Shown: piece after piece, positions 58,217-64,000 of the stretch
Layout of the letters: each line of letters opens with the position of its first letter
Position numbering within the stretch: the stretch's first letter is position 1
Source of the DNA: Apiospora phragmitis
Lineage: Eukaryota > Ascomycota > Sordariomycetes > Amphisphaeriales > Apiosporaceae
Assembly: GCA_038363925.1 (NCBI GenBank)
Contig: JAQQWL010000011.1
Location: 1,364,001-1,428,000 of the forward strand
Reading direction: 5' to 3'
Length of the DNA stretch: 64,000 nucleotides
Made by a program: the position numbers and the translations under genes
The notes under the pieces: generated by a model
Database searches by the model: none
What the model was told of the DNA's origin: nothing
Seen by the model: only the letters and a program-made list of their open reading frames with translations

Positions 58217-61200
58217 CTACTCCAGCTCAATAGTGCCGGGGGGCTTGGAGGTTCTAGAAAAATGGTGTCAGCTCGGAGATGGAGACCAACATTGCAGACA
58301 AGGGCTTTTACTTACAGATCATAGGTCACACGGGCCACGCCTTCTACCTCGTTGCAAATCCTGCGCGAGACATTCTAGAGTAAACAGAGTGGTTAGTACA
58401 GTAAATTAATGCTATTAGAGCTGGATTGGGTGATAAGGAACCCCAAATGGGGAGAGCCCCAAGTATAACTCACCTCGAGGAAGTCGAGGTCAAACTTGAA
58501 GATCTCCGCGCTCATGAAATCCTTCGTGCGAACAGCGCGGAGAATCACAATGTAACCCCAGACTCGCTGATCGCCGAAAACTCCCACGGATCGATTGGTA
58601 TCAAGGCCAGCAAAGGCTTGAGAGATCTGGTCATACAATCCAGCCTCCTTGATCATAGAGATGAAGATGTGGTCGGCCTTGCGGGCGATCTCGACTCGCT
58701 CCTGGGTGACGTCGCCGAGGATGCGAATAGCAATACCTGGGCCGGGGAAGGGATGGCGGCCCACGAGCGACTCGTGGATGCCCAGCTGCCGACCAATCGC
58801 CCTCACTTCATCCTTGAAGAGAAGCCTTAAAGGCTCAATGAGGCGCAGCCCTTGTCCGTCCATCTATTGACTCTCAGCGTTAGCATTACTCTTTTTAAAA
58901 TAACAAAATGTCTCGGGAGGGAGAAGAGGCAACTCTTCGAATAAACGGTAAATTCCTCACCCCCTGATACACTGGGATAACGAGAAACAACGACTGGACT
59001 TGTTACGTGCCACTGGATGCCAAGACTAGACAAATGTGCTGAAATAGGCTTGTAGTCCTAGCAAACAAGCGTGGCGGTCGTTGTTGTATAGTGAGCTTAG
59101 ATGTGTAATATAGAAGGAAAGGAAGTGGCTTATCCCCTACTAGCCACTTGGTGGGGTAAGTGTGTGCTAGTGGTGGTGCCTAATAGGTATAGGAAGGAAT
59201 AGACCCCGACAGTCGCTTACTTATCGAGTCTCGGCGTAGGTTGCTCTTCTAGGAAATAAATTATGTCTCAAGAGGGAACACAGGCAACTCTAGAAAAATT
59301 CGTACATTCGTTCTTCTGAGACACTGGAATAGGGAGCAATAAAGGCTGGTAAAAGGAGGAATAAACACTGAAATAAGGAGGGATAAACACTGTAATAAAA
59401 AGGAATAGACCCCGAAAGTCGCTTACTGATCGGCTCTCGGGGGCCTCTTCTAGGAAATGAATTGTATGTATCAGGAGGGAGTGTAGGCAACTGTAGAGCA
59501 GTCCGTGGCCAAAGTGAAGAAGAAAATTCAGAAAAATTCAGGGGAAACAAAGAAAAACGGGGGGAGGTATTAAACACTGGAACAAGAAGGAATCACAGCA
59601 TTCACCATTTTTTTGGGAAGGCCTCCGACATTATGGTGGGTCTTAATCTATATAAAAGGTTAGAGAATAGTCACACCATGAATTATAGGAAGGGGGGAAG
59701 GGGGCAAGATTACGGTTGCAGAGGGGCCTCTGAAGCTCAGAGACTCAATAACGTCAGGGTACAGCGTTCCCTGCAAGAACCACTCGACCTTCCCGGAGTT
59801 GGGGGTGTTCTCTGCCTCTTTCTCGATCCGGATAGCCTCCTTCTCGAACAGGTCGATGAAAGTCGACCCGATAATCTTGCGCTTCTTCTCGGGGTCCAAG
59901 ACACCAGCGAGGCGGCTCAGGAACAGCTCACCGGCCTCGACGACGGTGAGGTCGATGCCCAGGTGTTCGCCGAGCGTCTTCTTGACCTCGTCGCACTCGT
60001 TCAGACGCATGCATCCGTTGTCGATGACAATGGCCTTGAAGCGGTTGCCGATGGCTTCCTTCATCAGGACCGCACCGACGGTGCTATCCACACCACCGCT
60101 GCAAGCTCCGATGACGAGGGCTCGATCACCGACGAGTTCTCGGATGCGGGCGATCTCGAGCTGGACGAAGTCACCCATTTTCCAGCTGGGTTGGGCTCCG
60201 CAGATTTCCACGCTGAAGTTGCGGAGGATGTCAACTCCGCAGGGTGTCTAGATCCACATGTTAGTGAGGTAGGGATAGTTTCATGCTTGGGGTTGACGAA
60301 CGTGTTCGAGCTCAGGGTGGAATTGGACGCCTAGTCACCTTGCGTTAGCAACATTCCGTTTTTGAACATAAAGGTATCTCTGGGAAGACAAACCAAAGAT
60401 GGGCTTCTCCTTGTGGGCGATGCCGGCGTACTCCGAGTTCTTAGTGGCAGCAATGACCACAAAGTCCTTTCAGAGTCAGTGAGTTTTCCTGATATAAAAA
60501 GATTCCATTACACCCACCGTAGGCAAGCTAACTAGCTTGTCGAAATGGGACATGAACGCAGAAACTTGTTCCCCCAAGCCAGCGAAGAGCCGGTCGACAT
60601 GGCTGTTAACCTTGGTGACATTGACGTCGGCGTGGCCATACTCTACGAGAAAAGGGTCAGAGATGATTCGGAATGGCGTTCCACAGGTGACAAACCTCGT
60701 TTCTCTCCACGGGCAACATTCTTGGAGTCGATCCGCCATGCGATCTCCTGGCAACCATAGCTGGGTCACCAGTGTTAGTTTCATACCATTTGTTGAGGCG
60801 GGAGCAAGTCCTACCATATACCCCTATTCCTCCGTATTAGTCTAGGCTCCGAATTGTTGAGGAATGGCTAGAAACTACTCACAGGATGGGTACATTCAGC
60901 TCAAAGACAGCAGGGTCGACATCTACACATATGAGTACAGGTCACAGGAAGTTTGGGAGATGGGGAATTTACGGGGCGAGCCCTCATCGTAGACGGAAGC
61001 AGGGCCTTGTAGCTCAGTCAGACCTCGGCGCAAAGTTCATACATCAAAAGATTCCATACCTCCGGAGAAGACAATTCCCTTGGGCTTCCATGACAGCTCA
61101 GCGATCTTGGTAGTACACGGAAGCAGCTCGGCGAAGACACCAAGAGCCCGAAGCCGACGCAGGATGAGATGGCTTGTTTGAGACTTCAACAACGGGAGTC

Positions 61201-61553
61201 AGCATTTGCCATTTGAAGCGGTCTCCTCTCAGGAGCCAGGCAGCACAATGAAGCTCCATTATCGCTTCTTGTGCCTTCTGAGATAGGCCGAAGAGGTGGG
61301 GAAGGGAATCCCGAAATTACATACGCCAAAGTCGAGCACAAGTATGGTCTAGAAAGCCGAGTGTCAGCCAATGAATGTATTCTTCACGCATTTATAAATC
61401 GATTGCGCCTGCACGTCCCATCTGGGGTGGTCAATGGCAAGTCGCGGGGACAAGTGAGTCTCCCAGACTCGCGATTACAGCCATCTGCAGGGTCCTGATA
61501 GTACGTACGTCAAAGTTGTTGTGAGGCGATTCGGCCTCAGTGTTGGGGGCCAT
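58217..61553 (-). CDS. gua1: GMP synthase (glutamine-hydrolysing), 15 exons
   Basis: Converts XMP to GMP with ATP and glutamine in the cytosol. Exons: 61553-61509, 61348-61325, 61183-61060, 61005-60973, 60922-60883, 60823-60815, 60760-60696, 60642-60518, 60466-60394, 60330-60302, 60247-59714, 59647-59606, 58863-58474, 58374-58316 and 58253-58217. They sum to 1629 nt (542 residues), the usual length, with every phase consistent. The class I glutaminase part has [15 protein letters not shown], the nucleophile in GICYG, and VQFHPELEH with the catalytic His and Glu. The PP-loop reads [10 protein letters not shown]. The C-terminal dimerisation part has [20 protein letters not shown] and [17 protein letters not shown]. 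Exons 2, 4, 6 and 10 are only 24, 33, 9 and 29 nt. The start [10 protein letters not shown] was chosen because it splices cleanly into TILVLDFG. No frame break occurs. Confidence 0.92.
58864..59605 (-). other. 742-nt repeat-bearing intron of GMP synthase
   Basis: The intron lies between the exon ending GGLPKKM and the exon beginning MDGQGL, with donor GTGAAT and acceptor CAATAG. It is far longer than the other introns in the window (45-160 nt). Two units of about 206 nt start at 59195 and 59401 (both open with AGGAATAGACCCCGA on the plus strand), and a third partial copy lies at about 58899-58990. Each full unit, read on the gene strand, carries a donor-like GTAAGCGACT, and copy two also has an acceptor-like TTTTTCTAG. 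Confidence 0.8.
59195..59600. repeat. Diverged tandem repeat inside the GMP synthase intron
   Basis: Two units with a period of 206 bases share AGTCGCTTACT, CTCTTCTAGGAAAT, AGGCAACT and short AATAAACACTG-type subrepeats. They differ by substitutions and small indels, so the duplication is not recent. A partial third unit lies left of it at 58899-58990. Confidence 0.75.
60815..60823 (-). other. 9-nt microexon of GMP synthase
   Basis: GGGTATATG lies between an AATAG acceptor and a GTAGGA donor. It supplies the last base of a Leu codon, Gly, Ile and the first two bases of the catalytic Cys codon. Without it the invariant GICYG motif cannot be built, and with it all flanking phases fit. Confidence 0.85.
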
Positions 61554-62262
61554 TGCGATGGTGGGCTCGGCAGGGTACCGAAGGTTCAGCGGTGTTTGCA
61601 AAGTTGGTCGTCTTCTATAAGAGAAAGAGAAAAAATTGCACCCAACGAAGATTGTTGCGGACGGGTTGGCTGTAGTGAAGCAAAAAATGATACCCGTGGT
61701 GTAGTAAAACTCTGGTATCCATCTGACTCACTACACTGTTTGTAGTGGTAGGCTCAGGCTTAGCTTAGGTTTGGTTATTTTTAACAACCCCACCCGAGTA
61801 TTTAAGCGCCGTTAAAAGTCGTTTAGTCTGCCAGGCTAGCCTTTTTAAAGCGGCTTCTATTCTTCTACAGGACATACCAGCATTATTCTAGAGAAACCCG
61901 AGCGATTGACTTCATCCGAGGCGACAGAATAGCGTGGGTTGTCACTGCGATATCGAACCGGCAAGTAGAAAATAGTTCCTGCGAAAAGTATCGTGGCACC
62001 GCACTCAACCGTACAATGTGCAAATTGGTCATCTGTTTCGTGGATTACGCTCAATACATGCGAGGTTCAAAAACTACATGGTCCCTGTAAACCCCTTTTT
62101 TGTATTTGGTTATAGTGCACTGTCCCGAAGAATGGCACATCTTCCTACGTGCACCATGATCTAACTGTGACAGCTTCCATCTGTCGCACCCGATGTCCCC
62201 ATCGTCCCAAGCGACATATGATGCAATATCATCAGAATATTCCCCCCAAGATCCTAAGCCGT
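61554..62262. promoter_or_regulatory. Intergenic, GMP synthase promoter and AsnRS 3' flank
   Basis: About 700 bases between two tandem genes on the minus strand. The promoter and leader of GMP synthase should lie in the left half. No purine-responsive element or other specific site was recognised. Confidence 0.45.
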
Positions 62263-64000
62263 CTAAGGCTTGCAGCGACCCATGAACCGAGGGTAGAGGC
62301 AAGTGGTTCGGACCGTGTGCTGGTTGGCAATCCAGGCCAGGAATCGCTCAAGACCCAGACCGTAACCACCGTGAGGTGAGGTACCGTACCTGGGAAAGGT
62401 TAGATGAATGGGACATATCAGTCTTGAAAGGGGCTGTCATCACTTACTTGCGCTGGTCGGTGTACCAGTAGTAGTCCTTGGCATCAATGCCCTGCTTCTT
62501 GTACGCCTCCATCAGCTCCTCGTAGCCCTCCATTCTCATACTTCCACCCACGATCTCGCCCACACCCGGCATGAGAACATCGACACTCTCGGTGACCCGC
62601 AGATCAGAGGGGTCCTTCTTCATGTAGAAAGCCTTGATCTCGACAGGGAAGTGTGTCAGGAAGATGGGACGGTTGATGGCGTCGGTCATCTTCCGCTCGG
62701 CGGCTTCGGCGATGTCGTCACCGAATACGTGGGGGTTGCCGTCCTCGTTCAGAATAGGCGGGTCTTGCTTGTTGAGCCAGTCAATAGCATCCGTGTACTT
62801 CATGCGCATAAAGGGGCGTGTGGGCTTCTGGAAGTTGGGGTTGAGCTCCTTGAGGTAGCCAGCAATCTGCGGGTTCTCGAACACAATGTCGATAACGCGG
62901 CAGATGATCTCTTCGAGATGCTCGAGCAGGTCGGGGAACTGGATGAAGTCCAATTCAGCCTCGACATGAGTGTACTCGGAAAGATGGCGACGGGTCAGAC
63001 TCTTCTCGGCACGGAAGGACTTCTCGATACAGTATACATCTCCCAGGCTAGGAATGACCGTCTCCAGATACAGCTGAGACGATTGAGTGAGGTAAGCCTC
63101 CTCATCGTAGTAGGGGAAACCGAAAAGGGTGGCGCCACCCTCCACCTGGGTCTGGACCAGGGCAGGCGGGGAAACCTTGGTAATCTCCATATCGTCGTAC
63201 ACCTTTTGGAAAGCGCGCTCGACAGCGGCACGGATCTTCATCAGCGACGAGGCGTTGTCACCGCGGAGAACTAGATGCCTCTGATCCAACATCTGGCCAT
63301 CCCATTGGTTCTGCTGGGCCGACACTCTGTTGGTGATAGCATCCTCATCCGAGGGCGATGCACCGAGGACCTCGTAGTAGTCCACATGCAACTCGCGGTT
63401 GTCGGGGGCCGACTGACCCTCAAGAACCTTGCGCATCTCACCATACAGCGCCAGCGACGTTCCCTGCGCGAAGGTCAAGGCATCGTAGGTCTTGGTCAGG
63501 TCGCCCGCAACCAAGACGCACTGAAGATGGCCGTATCCGTCGACCAGGGTGATGAAGGTAGCCTGCTTCTGGGCACGCAGACGGTGAATGCGGCCCATGA
63601 CCTTGACGCGCGTGCCCTTCTTGTCGCCCTCGCCAAGCTCAATGTCCTTGCGGTTGAGCTTGATCTTCAGGGCCTTGGGCAGCGAGGCATCCTCCTTCAG
63701 GACAATCTTCTTGGCGTCCTCGAGGTTCTGCATGCGCTGCTTCTTCTGCTTCTCCTCCTCGACAGCGGCCTGCGCCTGCTTCTGCATCTTCTTCTTGTGG
63801 GCATCAAGGGCGCCCTGGGCCTTCTTGACAGCGCTCTTGGCCGGGTCCTTCCATAGTAATCGCACGGAGGAGTCCTCTTCGGGGCCGACGGGGCCTGTTA
63901 CCGAGGCACGAATCTGGTATTGAGGGGTGGGCTTCTCGTAGTTCTGGATGTAGGCGAAGGGAAGCGACTTGTAGGGCTTGAATTCCGAGCCATCGGCGGT
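62263..64000 (-). CDS. ded81: Asparaginyl-tRNA synthetase, cytoplasmic, 5' part missing
   Basis: A class II aminoacyl-tRNA synthetase that charges tRNA-Asn. The last exon is 62389-62263; the previous one runs from 62448 past the window edge, with a 58-nt intron (GTAAGT, CCCAG). A charged linker ([19 protein letters not shown]) precedes the OB-fold anticodon-binding domain ([17 protein letters not shown]). Motif 2 is seen in [15 protein letters not shown], and motif 3 in [13 protein letters not shown] close to the C-terminus, which ends [11 protein letters not shown]. The [12 protein letters not shown] and [13 protein letters not shown] blocks separate AsnRS from AspRS. The reading frame is open to base 64000, so the true start lies outside. 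The visible sequence has no frame break. Confidence 0.92.

Noticed and set aside
61010..61030. tRNA-like TGTAGCTCAGTCAG
   Set aside because: It resembles an A-box, but no matching T arm or acceptor stem follows; it lies in an intron of GMP synthase.
62408..63274. 288-codon open frame antisense to AsnRS
   Set aside because: The class II synthetase motifs on the minus strand account for this region.

Overview
The window is nuclear DNA of a filamentous ascomycete (Pezizomycotina, most likely Sordariomycetes). This rests on the short GT-AG introns (mostly 45-100 nt), the gene density, and genes typical of filamentous fungi: a Zn(II)2Cys6 regulator, a sphingolipid C9-methyltransferase, an INSIG-domain protein, Vid21/Eaf1 with a polyQ tail, Pan1 and a four-RRM Nrd1-like protein. 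I cannot name the species.

Layout, left to right. 683-3058 (+): Zn2Cys6 regulator with probable reading-frame lesions. 5139-9538 (-): Aquarius/Cwf11 spliceosomal helicase. 10305-13053 (+): THO complex subunit 1, apparently continued by a degenerate guanylate-kinase-like domain; it is divergent from Aquarius. 14467-15952 (-): INSIG-family ER membrane protein. 18428-19873 (-): Mak11-like WD40 ribosome-assembly factor. 20474-25420 (-): NuA4 subunit Vid21/Eaf1. 27454-28540 (+): Spp2-like G-patch splicing factor. 28981-30995 (-): MFS sugar permease with many frame breaks. 33720-33790 (+): tRNA-Gly(UCC). 34984-36749 (+): sphingolipid C9-methyltransferase. 37554-42182 (+): Pan1. 42928-45632 (-): mitochondrial PPR protein. 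46314-48035 (+): histidine acid phosphatase. 49127-51523 (-): four-RRM protein. 51524-58216: 6.7 kb without a recognisable gene, holding a MITE-like element. 58217-61553 (-): GMP synthase with 15 exons. 62263-64000 (-): asparaginyl-tRNA synthetase, cut by the window end.

The genes are mostly housekeeping: mRNA splicing and export (Aquarius, THOC1, Spp2), ribosome assembly (Mak11), chromatin (Vid21), endocytosis (Pan1), lipid metabolism (INSIG, C9-methyltransferase), nucleotide synthesis (GMP synthase) and translation (AsnRS, tRNA-Gly). I see no secondary-metabolite cluster and no operon-like logic.

Two things stand out. First, about twenty single-base frame breaks, many in short homopolymer runs, plus one in-frame TGA, interrupt conserved genes across 0.7-46.4 kb. 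They look like consensus errors, yet five genes (Mak11, Vid21, Nrd1-like, GMP synthase, AsnRS) have none. Second, there are unusual architectures: the THOC1/guanylate-kinase-like fusion; a GMP synthase gene with a 9-nt microexon that splits the catalytic cysteine codon; and, in the same gene, a 742-nt intron built from diverged tandem repeats carrying splice-site-like motifs. All gene models were read by eye, and exon ends follow splice consensus plus continuity of family motifs.
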